DNA of 64,000 nucleotides, taken from positions 4,696,575 to 4,760,574 of the forward strand of contig NZ_CP015756.1 of the NCBI RefSeq assembly GCF_001877035.1, given 5' to 3'. The first letter of the stretch is position 1. The number at the start of each line of letters is the position of its first letter. The translations under genes and the position numbers were made by a program. The notes below the pieces were generated by a model. It saw only the letters and a list, made by a program, of their open reading frames with translations, was not told where the DNA came from and ran no database searches. This DNA is from Clostridium estertheticum subsp. estertheticum. Lineage in GTDB: Bacteria > Bacillota > Clostridia > Clostridiales > Clostridiaceae. Shown piece by piece: positions 52,525 to 62,605 of this stretch.

Positions 52525-53124
52525 ATGGATAAAGTTATTTTAGATTCTATGTCAAGAGATTGTACTTTTAAATTAAGAGATATTATAAGTGAATATATTT
52601 TCCCTATAGTTAAGTCATCACGTCCCATTGTTGTTTTATGTATTGGCACAGACAGATCTACAGGAGATAGTTTAGGACCACTTGTTGGAAATAAACTAAA
52701 CTTTCTAATTAGGAACAAAATTCATATTTATGGTAATCTTGAATGCCCAGTTCATGCAAAAAATTTATGCGAAACTATTGAAGAAATTAACTATACATAT
52801 ACCAACCCTTATATTATTGCGATTGATGCTTGCCTTGGAAGTTTACAAAATGTAGGTAAAATAGTAGTTGAAGAAAAACCCTTAAGCCCCGGTGCTGCTA
52901 TGAACAAAGACCTACCTAAAGTTGGTGATCTAAGCATAACCGGAATTGTAAATATATCCGGTGCCTTTGAATTTATGGTTCTTCAGAACACAAGGCTATA
53001 TACCGTAATGATACTTGCTGATGCAATTTCTAAAGGTCTTTATCATTCAGTGCTAAAAACTATTGGTGGGATAAAATTAAATTCAATCTATGATGATTCT
53101 AATATAAATAATGTTGAAGGATAA
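52525..53124 (+). CDS. yyaC: Spore protease YyaC
   Basis: 199 residues from the ATG at 52525, which follows AGGAGG. YyaC is related to the germination protease GPR and hydrogenase maturation peptidases. Conserved elements are VLCIGTDRSTGDSLGPLVG, with the metal-binding Asp, and ECPVHAKNL, AIDACLGS and KPLSPGAAMNKDLP. It is expected in the forespore. It follows the AI-2E gene and ends in a strong terminator. Confidence 0.92.
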   Translation: MDKVILDSMSRDCTFKLRDIISEYIFPIVKSSRPIVVLCIGTDRSTGDSLGPLVGNKLNFLIRNKIHIYGNLECPVHAKNLCETIEEINYTYTNPYIIAIDACLGSLQNVGKIVVEEKPLSPGAAMNKDLPKVGDLSITGIVNISGAFEFMVLQNTRLYTVMILADAISKGLYHSVLKTIGGIKLNSIYDDSNINNVEG

Positions 53125-53187
53125 TTCTTTATTAAATCATCTCCTGGGTCACTGCAATATTAATGACCTTCTTTCTGAAACGTCGTT

Positions 53188-53231
53188 AAATTAAAGACAT
53201 CTGCTTATATAAAAGCAGATGTCTTTAATTT
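53188..53231. terminator. Bidirectional terminator after yyaC
   Basis: AAATTAAAGACATCTGCTT (53188-53206) and its complement (53213-53231), perfect 19-bp arms with a 6-nt loop, between the convergent genes. Confidence 0.9.
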
Positions 53232-53487
53232 AAAATATTGAACTGTATACTCTAGTTGTTAATATATACTCGATTTCATCTATGGATTTACTTCCACTAT
53301 CGACAATTAACGTTCCCTCTCTTTTTGTACTACTCTGCATCATTAAATTTTTAAGACCGCCTTCTTTAAGGTTACATATTATTGCATCACAGTATGTATT
53401 ATTATCTGTGTTATTTATCACCGTGTAACCCCTTTGCGTTAATTCATCTTGTAAATATTCAAGATCATGTGAAACACATATTACCAT
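53230..53487 (-). CDS. YkuS family (UPF0180-like) small protein
   Basis: 85 residues, alpha/beta. The start MVICVSHDLEYLQDELTQRG and a Cys-containing centre (TYCDAIICNLKEGG), then DSGSKSIDEIEYIL, follow the pattern of the YkuS family. Members have no known activity. The last codons lie in the terminator stem. Ribosome site AGAGG. Confidence 0.7.
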   Translation of the reverse strand: MVICVSHDLEYLQDELTQRGYTVINNTDNNTYCDAIICNLKEGGLKNLMMQSSTKREGTLIVDSGSKSIDEIEYILTTRVYSSIF

Positions 53488-53567
53488 AAAAAACCTCTTT
53501 TGTTTTTAGTATGCCACAAAAGAAAATTTTTATTACTAATATTCTAATATACTTTTAAATACTTCTG

Positions 53568-54071
53568 CTATTTTCTTGATTTTACAGCTTGCTCTAATGC
53601 TTCGGTTTCTTCATCTGATAATTCATACCTAGATATTCCCTTATCTACTGGCTTAGCATAAGTAGTACTCTCATCTCGTCCATAAATACTTGTTAATATA
53701 AACCCATTACTATTTCCATCAAGCAATGCTATAGAAAAACTTAAATCACTACCCATATCATCAAATGCCTTGTATCTTATAATTGAAGTTTTTTGTATAC
53801 AAGTTTTTAAATCTTCATCTATTCTTTCATACATTTGTCTTACATTTCTATTTTGATCTTTAACTTCATCTACTTTATCTAAATACGATACTACCATATC
53901 TTCTAAATTTTTATTGTCTACACCTCTCATTAACTTCCTGTATTTACTTTCTAATTTATTTAAAGCTATATATGTTATTGCAACTATTATAATTAGTATA
54001 AGTACAAGAACAATAAGTCCTATTACTATATATAATTCAGAATTTTTTATAAAATTAATTATGTTCTCCAT
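53568..54071 (-). CDS. DUF4446 membrane-anchored protein
   Basis: 167 residues with one N-terminal membrane helix (about 13-36), a coiled-coil (about 38-90) and a C-terminal domain with SIIRYKAFDDMGSDLSFSIA and NGFILTSIYGRDEST, the DUF4446 signature. The family occurs next to parB in Firmicutes, as here, where it is 39 bp downstream; a link to chromosome segregation or envelope is suggested only by location. Ribosome site AGGAAG. Confidence 0.88.
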   Translation of the reverse strand: MENIINFIKNSELYIVIGLIVLVLILIIIVAITYIALNKLESKYRKLMRGVDNKNLEDMVVSYLDKVDEVKDQNRNVRQMYERIDEDLKTCIQKTSIIRYKAFDDMGSDLSFSIALLDGNSNGFILTSIYGRDESTTYAKPVDKGISRYELSDEETEALEQAVKSRK

Positions 54072-54094
54072 TATAAGCTACTTCCTTTCAAATA

Positions 54095-54110
54095 TGTTTC
54101 ACGTGAAACA
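54095..54110. promoter_or_regulatory. parS site 1
   Basis: TGTTTCACGTGAAACA, a perfect 16-bp match to the bacterial parS consensus, immediately after the parB stop. Confidence 0.97.
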
Positions 54111-54959
54111 TTATATATTAAAAACTTCTAATATTCTTTCAAAATCTTCCTCTGAATAATACTCAATTTCTATTTTGCCCTTGTTTTTATTTTTTGCATT
54201 TATAATAACTTTTGTACCAAAACGACCCTCTAATTTACTCATTATATCTTTATAATATATATCATTATCATTATTAACCACTTTTTCAATCTTTTTATTT
54301 TCAAAGTTTTTCACTAATTTTTCGGTTTCGCGCACATTAAGATTATCATCTATAACCATTTGGGACACCTGGTATTGAAGTTCTTTATCATTTATTCCAA
54401 GTATTGCTCTCCCATGCCCCTCTGATATTACTCCATCCATTATATAATCTTGAACCCTTTCATCTAAGTTTAATAACCTCATAGTATTTGATATAGCTGC
54501 CCTTGACTTAGATACCTTCTTACTAATTTCTTCTTGAGTAAGATTAAAATCTAACAATAATTTCTTATACGCAATAGCTTCTTCTATAGGATTTAAATCC
54601 TCTCTTTGAATATTCTCTATTAATGATATCTCTAACACTTCTTTATCAGTTATATTCATAATAATTGCTGGTATTTCCACCAGACCAATACTTTTAGCTG
54701 CTCTAAATCTTCGCTCACCTGCTACAACTATATATATATCGTCTTCTTTATTTAATATAATAGGTTGAATCACACCATGTTCTTTTATTGATTGAGCCAA
54801 TTCAAATATTTTTTCAGAATCAAAGTTTTTTCTTGGTTGATCCTTATTAGCTTTAATTAAATTCATTTGTATTTTAAGAATCGTAGAACTATCTTCAATA
54901 ATTTCTTCCTCTGGTATTAAGGCCCCTAGTCCCTTGCCTAGGCCAAATTTCTTATTCAA
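54111..54959 (-). CDS. parB: Chromosome partitioning protein ParB (Spo0J)
   Basis: 282 residues from the TTG at 54959, giving NKKFGLGKGLGALIPEEE, the N-terminal ParA-stimulating peptide with the key Lys. GGGAG lies 9 nt upstream; the ATG at 54968 is too close to that site. The CTPase/clamp motif VVAGERRFRAAKSIGL and the helix-turn-helix with SKSRAAISNTMRLLNL are intact. The C-terminal dimer domain (about 230-282) is present. Expected to load on the parS sites at 54095 and 55893. Confidence 0.96.
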   Translation of the reverse strand: MNKKFGLGKGLGALIPEEEIIEDSSTILKIQMNLIKANKDQPRKNFDSEKIFELAQSIKEHGVIQPIILNKEDDIYIVVAGERRFRAAKSIGLVEIPAIIMNITDKEVLEISLIENIQREDLNPIEEAIAYKKLLLDFNLTQEEISKKVSKSRAAISNTMRLLNLDERVQDYIMDGVISEGHGRAILGINDKELQYQVSQMVIDDNLNVRETEKLVKNFENKKIEKVVNNDNDIYYKDIMSKLEGRFGTKVIINAKNKNKGKIEIEYYSEEDFERILEVFNI

Positions 54960-54964
54960 TATTA

Positions 54965-55732
54965 TCATCTCCCTTGTCTATCTAAAAACTCACTTGCTAA
55001 GTCTTCGTAAGCGCGTGCTCCTTTGCACTTATCATCATAAAGCATTATTGGTAATCCAAAACTTGGTGATTCAGCCAATCTTATATTTCTCGGTATTGTT
55101 GTTTTATAAACTTTGTCATTAAAATATTTTTTAACCTCTGCCACTACCTCATTACATAATTTTGTTCTATTATCATACATACTTAAAATTATACCCTCTA
55201 TTTCCAACTTTTTATTTAAAGATTTTTTAACTAATTGAATTGTATTTACTAATTGTCCAACACCTTCTAAAGCGTAAAATTCACATTGGATAGGCGTAAG
55301 AACACTAGTTGCTGCTGTAAGCGCATTTATCGTTAAAATTCCCAGTGATGGAGGACAATCTATAAAAATGTAATCAAACTTACCTTTAATTTCTTTAAGC
55401 TTTTCTTTTAATATATTTTCACGTTTATTTATATTTATAAGTTCTACTTCTGCACCCGCAAGTTCCATTGTTGAAGGTACTATGTATAAATTATTTACTA
55501 ACTCACATTGTTTTATAGTATCATTAATAGAAATATCTGAAGTTAACAAGTCATAAGTTGATAAACTTATTTTTTTCTTATCAATTCCGAGTCCACTCGT
55601 AGTATTCCCCTGAGGATCAATATCTATTGTTAAAACCTTTTTCCCTTGCATAGCTAAGTAAGAACATAAATTTATATTTGTAGTAGTTTTACCTACCCCT
55701 CCCTTTTGGTTGAAAATACATATTGTTTTCAT
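54965..55732 (-). CDS. soj: Chromosome partitioning ATPase ParA (Soj)
   Basis: 255 residues of the deviant-Walker ParA type. KGGVGKTTTNINL is the Walker A with signature Lys, DIDPQGNTTSGLG Walker A', and FIDCPPSLGILT Walker B. Moves on the nucleoid with ParB and, in Firmicutes, regulates DnaA. Directly upstream of parB. Its promoter region includes the palindromic parS/terminator at 55881-55920. Confidence 0.97.
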   Translation of the reverse strand: MKTICIFNQKGGVGKTTTNINLCSYLAMQGKKVLTIDIDPQGNTTSGLGIDKKKISLSTYDLLTSDISINDTIKQCELVNNLYIVPSTMELAGAEVELININKRENILKEKLKEIKGKFDYIFIDCPPSLGILTINALTAATSVLTPIQCEFYALEGVGQLVNTIQLVKKSLNKKLEIEGIILSMYDNRTKLCNEVVAEVKKYFNDKVYKTTIPRNIRLAESPSFGLPIMLYDDKCKGARAYEDLASEFLDRQGR

Positions 55733-55880
55733 GACTACACCTACCCTTCATAATATTATTTATACATGTATAAGCTTATATTTGTAAATACATATAGACT
55801 TATATATTGTACTATATAGTTCATTATATATTTATGTTAAATATTTTAATAGTACTTTTTATAAATTTTTTAAGAAAATA

Positions 55881-55920
55881 TAAAAAGCAGAATGTTTCAC
55901 GTGAAACATTCTGCTTTTTA
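55881..55920. terminator. 40-bp perfect palindrome: noc terminator with embedded parS site 2
   Basis: TAAAAAGCAGAATGTTTCAC followed by its exact reverse complement. The centre (55893-55908) is a perfect parS TGTTTCACGTGAAACA. The arms AAAAAGCAG/CTGCTTTTT form a terminator-like stem with T-run just 4 bp after the noc-like stop. The RNA would form a hairpin and the DNA would bind ParB. Confidence 0.93.
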
Positions 55921-55923
55921 AAA

Positions 55924-56703
55924 TCATTTTTTAGGTATTCTAATTGTTACTTCTATACTATCCTCTAATTCCTTAGACTTATATTCCGCATTTATGCCAT
56001 ATTTATCAAAAACTTGTTTAATAGTATTTATGTAAACTCTAGGCGCAAAAATTCCTTTTATCTTTTTCTTTCCATCAGCCGCCACTTCACTTCTACATAA
56101 TTTCAATAACTCTTTTTCAATAAGTTGTTCTGTATTTTTGACATTAAGTGATTTACTAACTACTATTTTTAGTACTTTCTTTTGGAGATTTATATTAGGT
56201 AATCGAAGTAATGCTCTAGCATGCCTCTCTGTAAGCTTATTCTCCACCAAAATACTAGTTATTTCTTTATTCAATTTAAGTAATCTTAATTTGTTTGCAA
56301 TTGTTGATTGTTTCTTACCTATCATTTGTGCTAACCGTTCTTGTGTATATGAATGATCTTGTATAAGATTATAATAAGCCATAGCCTCTTCTAAAAAATT
56401 CAAATCTTCTCTTTGTAAATTTTCTAGTAGTGCAATTGCTGCAGATTCTTTATCAGTTATATCTACAATAATTACCGGAACTTGTTCAAGTCCTATTTTT
56501 TTTGCTGCTCTTAGTCTTCTTTCCCCAGCAACTAATTCATACCTGTTTTCTCCGCTTTTTCTAACTGTTAATGGTTGAATTATTCCATAAGATTTTATTG
56601 ACTGCGACAGTTCCTCAATAGTTTCTTCATTAAAGTGCTTTCTAGGTTGATAAGTATTTGGAGAAATTAATTCTATGGATACGTGATTTACATTATTTTG
56701 CAT
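55924..56703 (-). CDS. noc: Noc-like ParB-family nucleoid protein
   Basis: 259 residues of the ParB superfamily, in the Bacillus noc position between rsmG and soj. The CTPase motif LVAGERRLRAAKKIGLEQVP and the helix-turn-helix GKKQSTIANKLRLLKL then ERHARALLRL match the Noc type more than the ParB type (SKSRAAISNTMRLL). Noc coordinates division with the nucleoid. It lacks the N-terminal amphipathic helix that anchors Bacillus Noc to the membrane: the domain starts at residue 8. It may thus act differently. Confidence 0.88.
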   Translation of the reverse strand: MQNNVNHVSIELISPNTYQPRKHFNEETIEELSQSIKSYGIIQPLTVRKSGENRYELVAGERRLRAAKKIGLEQVPVIIVDITDKESAAIALLENLQREDLNFLEEAMAYYNLIQDHSYTQERLAQMIGKKQSTIANKLRLLKLNKEITSILVENKLTERHARALLRLPNINLQKKVLKIVVSKSLNVKNTEQLIEKELLKLCRSEVAADGKKKIKGIFAPRVYINTIKQVFDKYGINAEYKSKELEDSIEVTIRIPKK

Positions 56704-56802
56704 AATATACCATCCCTCAATTTTTACCTTATATTAACAATTCTCTTTTATTGTGTTATTTCCTTCTTTTTTTTTATTCTTTCGTACGACAAATTATAAC
56801 AT

Positions 56803-56886
56803 TAATCATCACTTTCAGTGCTGTAATCATCACTTTCAGTGCTGTAATCATCACTTTCAGTGCTGTAATCATCACTTTCAGTGCTG
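56803..56886. repeat. Four perfect 21-bp tandem repeats
   Basis: The unit starts TAATCATCACTTTCAG and ends TGCTG; copies begin at 56803, 56824, 56845 and 56866. Each contains CACTTTCAGTG, which can form a small 4-bp hairpin. The array lies between the rsmG stop and the noc-like gene start. Related single sequences occur at 15935-15950 (16 of 16 bases) and, more loosely, at about 33664-33692. Confidence 0.95.
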
Positions 56887-56901
56887 TTCACCAACCCATA
56901 G

Positions 56902-57621
56902 CTAAAACAAAGGGACCTTAGCCACCATACCTGCTTTCCTAGGATACTTTTTATGTGTTTGTGAAATCTTTTTTATTATTACTAAATTATGCTTTAAATC
57001 ACTGCCCTCTATTTGTACCTTTTCTATATGTTCTATTTGTCCACCAAGCATTCTGATTGCATTCTTTGACAACTTAATTTCCTCTTCAACCGCAGGACCT
57101 TTCATTGCTACAAAATACCCTCCAACCTTTACATATGGTATACAATATTCACTTAAAACAGTTAAATTAGCAACAGCTCTTGATACTGCCACATCAAATT
57201 TTTCTCTATACTGTTTTTCTTGTGCAAAATCTTCTGCCCTACCATGAATAGCTTTAATGTTTTTTAGATCAAGTCGATTAATTACTTCATTCAAAAAAAT
57301 AATTCGCTTGTTAAGTGAATCAAGTAACACTATATTAACTTCAGGCTTTATTATCTTCATAGGAATGCCTGGAAAACCTCCACCAGTTCCTATATCTATA
57401 ACATTTTTGGCATTCTTTAGCTGATCAAACTTAAAAACCTTCATAGAATCAATAAAATGTTTTTGAACTATAGCTTCATCTTCTTTTATAGCCGTCAAAT
57501 TTATTTTCTCATTCCATTCCTTTATAAGATCTTTATATAACATAAATTGATCATATTTATCTTGATCAAATTTAAGCCCTACATTATCACTAGCCTCATT
57601 TAATATATCAAAGTACTCCAC
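56902..57621 (-). CDS. rsmG: 16S rRNA (guanine527-N7)-methyltransferase RsmG
   Basis: 239 residues. SAM-binding motif [17 protein letters not shown] and the following [28 protein letters not shown] motif are conserved. The C-terminus ends [12 protein letters not shown] as usual (KYPRKAG). 20 bp after mnmG, with a GGGGG ribosome site. Its 3' end abuts the tandem repeat. Confidence 0.96.
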   Translation of the reverse strand: MEYFDILNEASDNVGLKFDQDKYDQFMLYKDLIKEWNEKINLTAIKEDEAIVQKHFIDSMKVFKFDQLKNAKNVIDIGTGGGFPGIPMKIIKPEVNIVLLDSLNKRIIFLNEVINRLDLKNIKAIHGRAEDFAQEKQYREKFDVAVSRAVANLTVLSEYCIPYVKVGGYFVAMKGPAVEEEIKLSKNAIRMLGGQIEHIEKVQIEGSDLKHNLVIIKKISQTHKKYPRKAGMVAKVPLF

Positions 57622-57640
57622 ATTTTACCCCCATATAATT

Positions 57641-59542
57641 TTATAATTTATTTTCACTTTCAGAGTTATTAAGTCTTTTTTGTTGCTCAAGATATATCAT
57701 TAGTACAGACATGTCTGCAGGTGATACTCCTGATATTCTAGAAGCTTGGCCTATACTTTCAGGTTTGATTTTTCCTAATTTTTGCATAGCCTCTATCCTC
57801 AAACCTTTTATTTTGTCATAATTTATATCTCTAGATATAATTTTACTTTCAAACTTTTTAAATTGTTTGATTTGATCTAATTGTTTCTGGATATAACCTT
57901 CATATTTTGAAACAATATTAACTTGCTCGCATATGTATTTATTTAATATAGGTCTATCCATGTCTAGTTTTTCAACCATAAAATAGTCAAGTTCTGGCCT
58001 TTTTATAAGTTCATATAAACTAATAGGTTTTTTTAGTGGCGTAGAATTACAAGAAATTAAAAATTCCTCGATCTCCTTTTTATTTGTAACTTGTAGACTT
58101 TTTATTCTTTCAATTTCCTCTTCTATTTGCATCTTCTTTTTTGTAAAAACATCATATCTATGTTCATTAACTAAGCCTATACTATGTCCTATTTCAGTTA
58201 ACCTTAAGTCAGCATTATCTTGCCTTAAGAGTAATCTATACTCAGCTCTTGATGTCATCATTCTATACGGTTCATTAGTACCCTTAGTAACTAAATCATC
58301 AATTAGAACTCCTATATATCCATCAGATCTTTTTAATATTAATGGCTCCTTATTTTGAGTAAGAAGTGATGCGTTAATACCCGCAACAATACCTTGCGAT
58401 GCAGCTTCTTCATATCCTGAGCTACCATTTATTTGACCAGCTGAGAATAACCCACTAATATCCTTAAATTCTAATGAAAGCTTTAAATTTGTTGAATCTA
58501 TGCAATCATATTCTATTGCATACGCTGTTCTCATAATTTCTACATTTTCAAGTCCCGGTACTGTTTTTAACATTTCCACCTGTATTTCCTCGGGAAGTGA
58601 ACTAGACATACCTTGAACATACATCTCATGCGTATCCTCACCTTCAGGTTCAATGAATATTTGGTGTCTTGTCTTATCTGTAAATCTCATTACTTTATCT
58701 TCAATAGATGGACAATATCTAGGACCTGTACTCTTAATTGAGCCATTATATAATGGCGATCTCATTATGTTTTTTCTAATTACATTATGAGTATTTTCGT
58801 TTGTATAAGTTAAATAACATGATAGCTGATTTCGACTTATATCATCACTAATAAACGAAAATGGAACTACCTCATTATCGCCAAGTTGCTCCTCCATCTT
58901 AGAAAAGTCAACTGAACGTCTATTTACTCTAGCTGGGGTTCCTGTTTTAAATCTTCGAAGTGTTATTCCCATTTCACATAGTGAATTGGAAAGTTCATTC
59001 GCAGGTTGTAATCCACTAGGTCCCTCACTATAGCTAAGATCTCCAATTATGACCTTTGATTTTAAATATGTCCCAGATGCTATTACAATAGCCTTAGTCG
59101 TAAAATATGCATCATTTTTCGTAAGAATGCCTTTAATTTTCCCATTCTCTACATCTATTGATACTACCTCTAATTGCCTTAATTGCAAGTTTTCCTGATT
59201 CTCTAATACTTTTTTCATTCTCATGCCGTATGCCTTTTTATCTGCTTGAGCTCTTAACGAGAAAACAGCTGGTCCTTTAGAAGTGTTTAGCATTCTTGAT
59301 TGTATGTAAGTATTATCAATATTTACTCCCATCTCACCACCAAGTGCATCTATTTCCCTTACTAAATGTCCCTTAGCAGTCCCCCCAATATTAGGGTTAC
59401 AAGGCATCAGAGCCACACTATCTAAATTTATAGCACAAATTAAAGTTTTACATCCCATTCTTGCTGCTGCAAGGCCTGCTTCACAACCTGCATGACCGGC
59501 CCCAATAACTATAACATCAAAATTTCCTGCATCGTATTTCAT
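57641..59542 (-). CDS. mnmG: tRNA uridine-5-carboxymethylaminomethyl modification enzyme MnmG
   Basis: 633 residues from the ATG at 59542, with TAGGGG upstream; the frame from 59566 would start with TTG inside mnmE. FAD motif [21 protein letters not shown] is conserved, with [20 protein letters not shown] and the [10 protein letters not shown] motif. With MnmE it modifies wobble uridine 34. Starts 8 bp after mnmE. Confidence 0.97.
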   Translation of the reverse strand: MKYDAGNFDVIVIGAGHAGCEAGLAAARMGCKTLICAINLDSVALMPCNPNIGGTAKGHLVREIDALGGEMGVNIDNTYIQSRMLNTSKGPAVFSLRAQADKKAYGMRMKKVLENQENLQLRQLEVVSIDVENGKIKGILTKNDAYFTTKAIVIASGTYLKSKVIIGDLSYSEGPSGLQPANELSNSLCEMGITLRRFKTGTPARVNRRSVDFSKMEEQLGDNEVVPFSFISDDISRNQLSCYLTYTNENTHNVIRKNIMRSPLYNGSIKSTGPRYCPSIEDKVMRFTDKTRHQIFIEPEGEDTHEMYVQGMSSSLPEEIQVEMLKTVPGLENVEIMRTAYAIEYDCIDSTNLKLSLEFKDISGLFSAGQINGSSGYEEAASQGIVAGINASLLTQNKEPLILKRSDGYIGVLIDDLVTKGTNEPYRMMTSRAEYRLLLRQDNADLRLTEIGHSIGLVNEHRYDVFTKKKMQIEEEIERIKSLQVTNKKEIEEFLISCNSTPLKKPISLYELIKRPELDYFMVEKLDMDRPILNKYICEQVNIVSKYEGYIQKQLDQIKQFKKFESKIISRDINYDKIKGLRIEAMQKLGKIKPESIGQASRISGVSPADMSVLMIYLEQQKRLNNSESENKL

Positions 59543-59550
59543 ATTTACCC

Positions 59551-60927
59551 CTACTTTCCCAAACAAAATTCTGAAAATATCTTATGAATTATATCCTCAT
59601 CTAGTGCTTCACCTGTAATCTCACCTAAATTCATCCATGCATTTCTTATATCAATTGAAGCTAAATCTATAGCTGAAGTATACTCTAAAGCATTTAGTGA
59701 TGATTCTAAATTTTCCTTTGCCCGGATTAAAGCTTGCTTATGTCTATTATTTGTAACGAATACACCTTCTGTTTTAATTTCACCATTAAAAAATAAATCC
59801 TTTATATTATTTTTAAGGTCATCTAATCCAAAACCAGTTTTTATTGAAATCTCAGTAATATACTTGGATTTTAGATTTCGTAATTCACTTATATCTATTT
59901 TACCACCTAAATCACTTTTATTTAATAGTACAATGTATTTTTTTTCTTTAATATAATCAATTATTTCGATATCCTCACGACTAATGTCCATACTTGAATC
60001 CAACATTAATATAACTAAATCTGCCTCATCTATTTTTTGTTTAGATGTTTCTACGCCTATTTTTTCAACTATATCATCAGTTTCACGAATTCCAGCAGTA
60101 TCTACTATTTTAACTGGTATGCCCTCAATGCTTATATACTCTTCTATTGCATCTCTTGTTGTACCTGGTACCTCTGTAACAATAGCTCTTTTTTCTTTAA
60201 CAAGAGCATTAAGCAGTGATGATTTCCCTACATTAGGTTTTCCAACTATAACGGTACTTAGACCTTCTCTTAAAATTTTCCCCTCATCTGCCGTGCTAAG
60301 TAGCATATCTATCTCACTTATTATCAATGTAACTTCTTCGCGTACTTCATTTGCAGTTACATCTTCAATATCCTCTTCTGGGTAATCAACTGTAACCTCT
60401 ATATGCGCTATTACACTAAGTAATTTGTTTCGTACGTTTTTTATTTCCCTGGAAATTGACCCTTCTGATTGCATAAGTGCTGACTTCATGCTAAGTTCTG
60501 TTTTTGCCCTTATTATATCCATAACTGCTTCTGCTTGACTTAAGTCAATTCTACCATTTAAAAATGCTCTTTTAGTAAATTCTCCTGGCTCTGCTATCCT
60601 CGCACCAGAACGAATAACCTCTTGTAGGATTCTATTAGTACCAACTACTCCACCATGACAATTTATTTCAATAGTATCCTCTGCTGTGAAACTTTTAGGG
60701 CCTTTCATATACGAAATAATAACTTCATCAAGTCTAACTCCATCTTTATCGATTATATGGCCATATCTCATAGTATAAGATTTGAAATCATTAAGCTTTC
60801 TATTATTATTACCTACAAATATACTATCCACTATATTTATGGCTTTATCACCAGATATTCTAATTATGGATATACCACCTTCTCCTATGCTAGTTGATAT
60901 TGCAGCTATAGTATCAAATTCTTTCAT
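59551..60927 (-). CDS. mnmE: tRNA modification GTPase MnmE
   Basis: 458 residues. N-terminal formyl-THF-binding domain ([20 protein letters not shown] start, here in part [12 protein letters not shown]), helical domain, and G domain with G1 [15 protein letters not shown]3 DTAGI, G4 NKSD and the C-terminal FCLGK with the catalytic Cys. Partner of MnmG in wobble-uridine modification. Confidence 0.97.
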   Translation of the reverse strand: MKEFDTIAAISTSIGEGGISIIRISGDKAINIVDSIFVGNNNRKLNDFKSYTMRYGHIIDKDGVRLDEVIISYMKGPKSFTAEDTIEINCHGGVVGTNRILQEVIRSGARIAEPGEFTKRAFLNGRIDLSQAEAVMDIIRAKTELSMKSALMQSEGSISREIKNVRNKLLSVIAHIEVTVDYPEEDIEDVTANEVREEVTLIISEIDMLLSTADEGKILREGLSTVIVGKPNVGKSSLLNALVKEKRAIVTEVPGTTRDAIEEYISIEGIPVKIVDTAGIRETDDIVEKIGVETSKQKIDEADLVILMLDSSMDISREDIEIIDYIKEKKYIVLLNKSDLGGKIDISELRNLKSKYITEISIKTGFGLDDLKNNIKDLFFNGEIKTEGVFVTNNRHKQALIRAKENLESSLNALEYTSAIDLASIDIRNAWMNLGEITGEALDEDIIHKIFSEFCLGK

Positions 60928-60977
60928 TAAATATATCCTCCCAATTTTATAAATATTTATTATAATGTTTAGTTTTA

Positions 60978-61010
60978 CAAATTTAAAAAGAAAGCCCTTA
61001 GGCTTTCTTT
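60978..61010 (-). terminator. Terminator of the rpmH-rnpA-yidD-yidC-jag operon
   Basis: AAAGAAAGCC and GGCTTTCTTT form a perfect 10-bp stem with a 4-nt loop overlapping the jag stop codon; the minus strand continues TTTTAAATTTG. Confidence 0.85.
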
Positions 61011-61624
61011 AAATCAACTACAACTCTTCTATAAGGTTCTTCACCTTCACTAAATGTATAAATATATGTATCATTTTGAAGTGAGGAGTGTATTATTCTT
61101 CTCTCATAAGGGTTCATAGGTTCAAGTTTTAATACTCTTCCACTTACCCTAACCTTATAAGCAATTTTTGATGCAAGTCTTTTTAAAGTTTCTTCTCTTT
61201 TTGCTCTATAATTTTCAGTATCTAATAATACTCTTTTATACTCTTCATCATGGTTTTTATTTACAACTAAACTTACAAGGTATTGAAGTGCATCTAAAGT
61301 TTCACCTCTATATCCAATTAATAGTCCCATATTCGGTCCAATCAAATCAATGTGAATTTCATTGTTTTCATCTTTAAGATTAACTTCTGCTTTCATATTC
61401 ATAGACTGTAGCACTTCCATTAAAAAGGTTTCAGCTTCTTTTAAACTATCTCTTTTAACTGTAACCCTAATTTTAGCTGGTTTTACCCCTATGATATTTA
61501 AAAAACCTTTACTTCCCTCATCTAATGTTTCAACTTCTACTTTATCTCTTGTGACCTTTAGTTCATCTAGTGATTTGCTGATAGCATCCTCAACGTTTTT
61601 TCCCATCATTTCAATAATCTTCAT
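60998..61624 (-). CDS. jag: RNA-binding protein Jag (KhpB/EloR)
   Basis: 208 residues: Jag-N domain (about 1-50, [17 protein letters not shown]), a KH domain (about 65-140 with [21 protein letters not shown]) and an R3H domain (about 150-208, [10 protein letters not shown]). Binds RNA and influences cell elongation in Gram-positives. Follows yidC, the usual place. Confidence 0.95.
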   Translation of the reverse strand: MKIIEMMGKNVEDAISKSLDELKVTRDKVEVETLDEGSKGFLNIIGVKPAKIRVTVKRDSLKEAETFLMEVLQSMNMKAEVNLKDENNEIHIDLIGPNMGLLIGYRGETLDALQYLVSLVVNKNHDEEYKRVLLDTENYRAKREETLKRLASKIAYKVRVSGRVLKLEPMNPYERRIIHSSLQNDTYIYTFSEGEEPYRRVVVDLKKA

Positions 61625-61675
61625 ATCGTACTACACCCGCCTTCCTTAATGTAAAATTAGGCACTTGTGTTGATC

Positions 61676-62374
61676 TTATTTGTTGTTTTTATTACCTGCT
61701 AATAATACATCATCGGCTTTTTTATTTAATTCAATTTTATTTATAACTACTGTTTGAATTATTTGTATTACATTATTTATAACCCAATATAATACCAATG
61801 TACCTGGAAACTTAAGACTCATAAATCCCATGAAAATAGCCATCACAGTGTTCATTGTTGAAGTTTGTTTGGATTGAGCACCATCTGTTGACGGCGGCTG
61901 CATAAGTTTTGATGAAAAATATGTTGTAACAGTAGATAATATTGGTAATACATATAATGGATCTGATTTTGTTAAATCCTGCATCCATAAAAAACCTGCG
62001 CCATGCATATTTAAGTGTTGAAAAACAGCATATAAAGAAAATAGAATAGGCATCTGAACAATCATTGGCAAACAACCACCCATTGGGTTTACTCCATTTT
62101 CCTTATAAAGTTTCATTACTTCTTGCTGAGCCTTTTGTGGGTCGCTTTTATATTTTGCTTGAACTTTTTTCATTTCTGGTTGAATTGCACCCATTTTAGC
62201 AGTTGATCTAAGTTGTTTAACACTTAAAGGCAACAATATCATTCTTACAATAATTGTGAAAACAATTATTGCCAGGCCATATGATAAATCATTATTTGGT
62301 ATAACTGTATGAATTGCACCATTTACCATGTAAAAAAACTTAGTAAGTGGCTCAGTTAAAAACTTTATATTCAA
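61676..62374 (-). CDS. yidC: Membrane protein insertase YidC
   Basis: 232 residues with five membrane helices. The hydrophilic groove Arg is in IVRMILLPLSVKQLRSTAKM, and the GVNPMGGCLPMIVQMPILF segment is the family signature. There is no lipoprotein signal with N-terminal Cys as found in Bacillus SpoIIIJ. The start is TTG at 62374 with AGGAGG 9 nt upstream. Confidence 0.95.
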   Translation of the reverse strand: MNIKFLTEPLTKFFYMVNGAIHTVIPNNDLSYGLAIIVFTIIVRMILLPLSVKQLRSTAKMGAIQPEMKKVQAKYKSDPQKAQQEVMKLYKENGVNPMGGCLPMIVQMPILFSLYAVFQHLNMHGAGFLWMQDLTKSDPLYVLPILSTVTTYFSSKLMQPPSTDGAQSKQTSTMNTVMAIFMGFMSLKFPGTLVLYWVINNVIQIIQTVVINKIELNKKADDVLLAGNKNNK

Positions 62375-62395
62375 ATTTAAAAACCTCCTGAGCGC

Positions 62396-62605
62396 TTATT
62401 TAACTGGATCAAAGCCGCCCTTATTATAAGGATGACATCTGAGTATTCTCTTTATTCCCATTATCAAGCCTTTTATTGCTCCATACTTTTCAATAGCTTC
62501 TAAAGTATACTGAGAACATGTAGGATAAAATATACAACAAGGCCTCTTAAGAGGTGATATATATTTTCTATAACATTTTATACCCAGTATAAGTATTTTT
62601 TTCAT
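62396..62605 (-). CDS. yidD: Membrane protein insertion efficiency factor YidD
   Basis: 69 residues with the signature [19 protein letters not shown] and [13 protein letters not shown], including three conserved cysteines. The first 38 bp overlap the end of rnpA. Thought to assist YidC. Confidence 0.96.
   Translation of the reverse strand: MKKILILGIKCYRKYISPLKRPCCIFYPTCSQYTLEAIEKYGAIKGLIMGIKRILRCHPYNKGGFDPVK

Noticed and set aside
56803..56886. CRISPR-like array
   Set aside because: The 21-bp units are directly adjacent without unique spacers, and no cas gene is present.
59984..60385. 133-codon plus-strand open frame antisense to mnmE
   Set aside because: Shadow of the conserved G domain of MnmE; no ribosome site and a Ser/Ile-rich composition typical of reverse-strand shadows.
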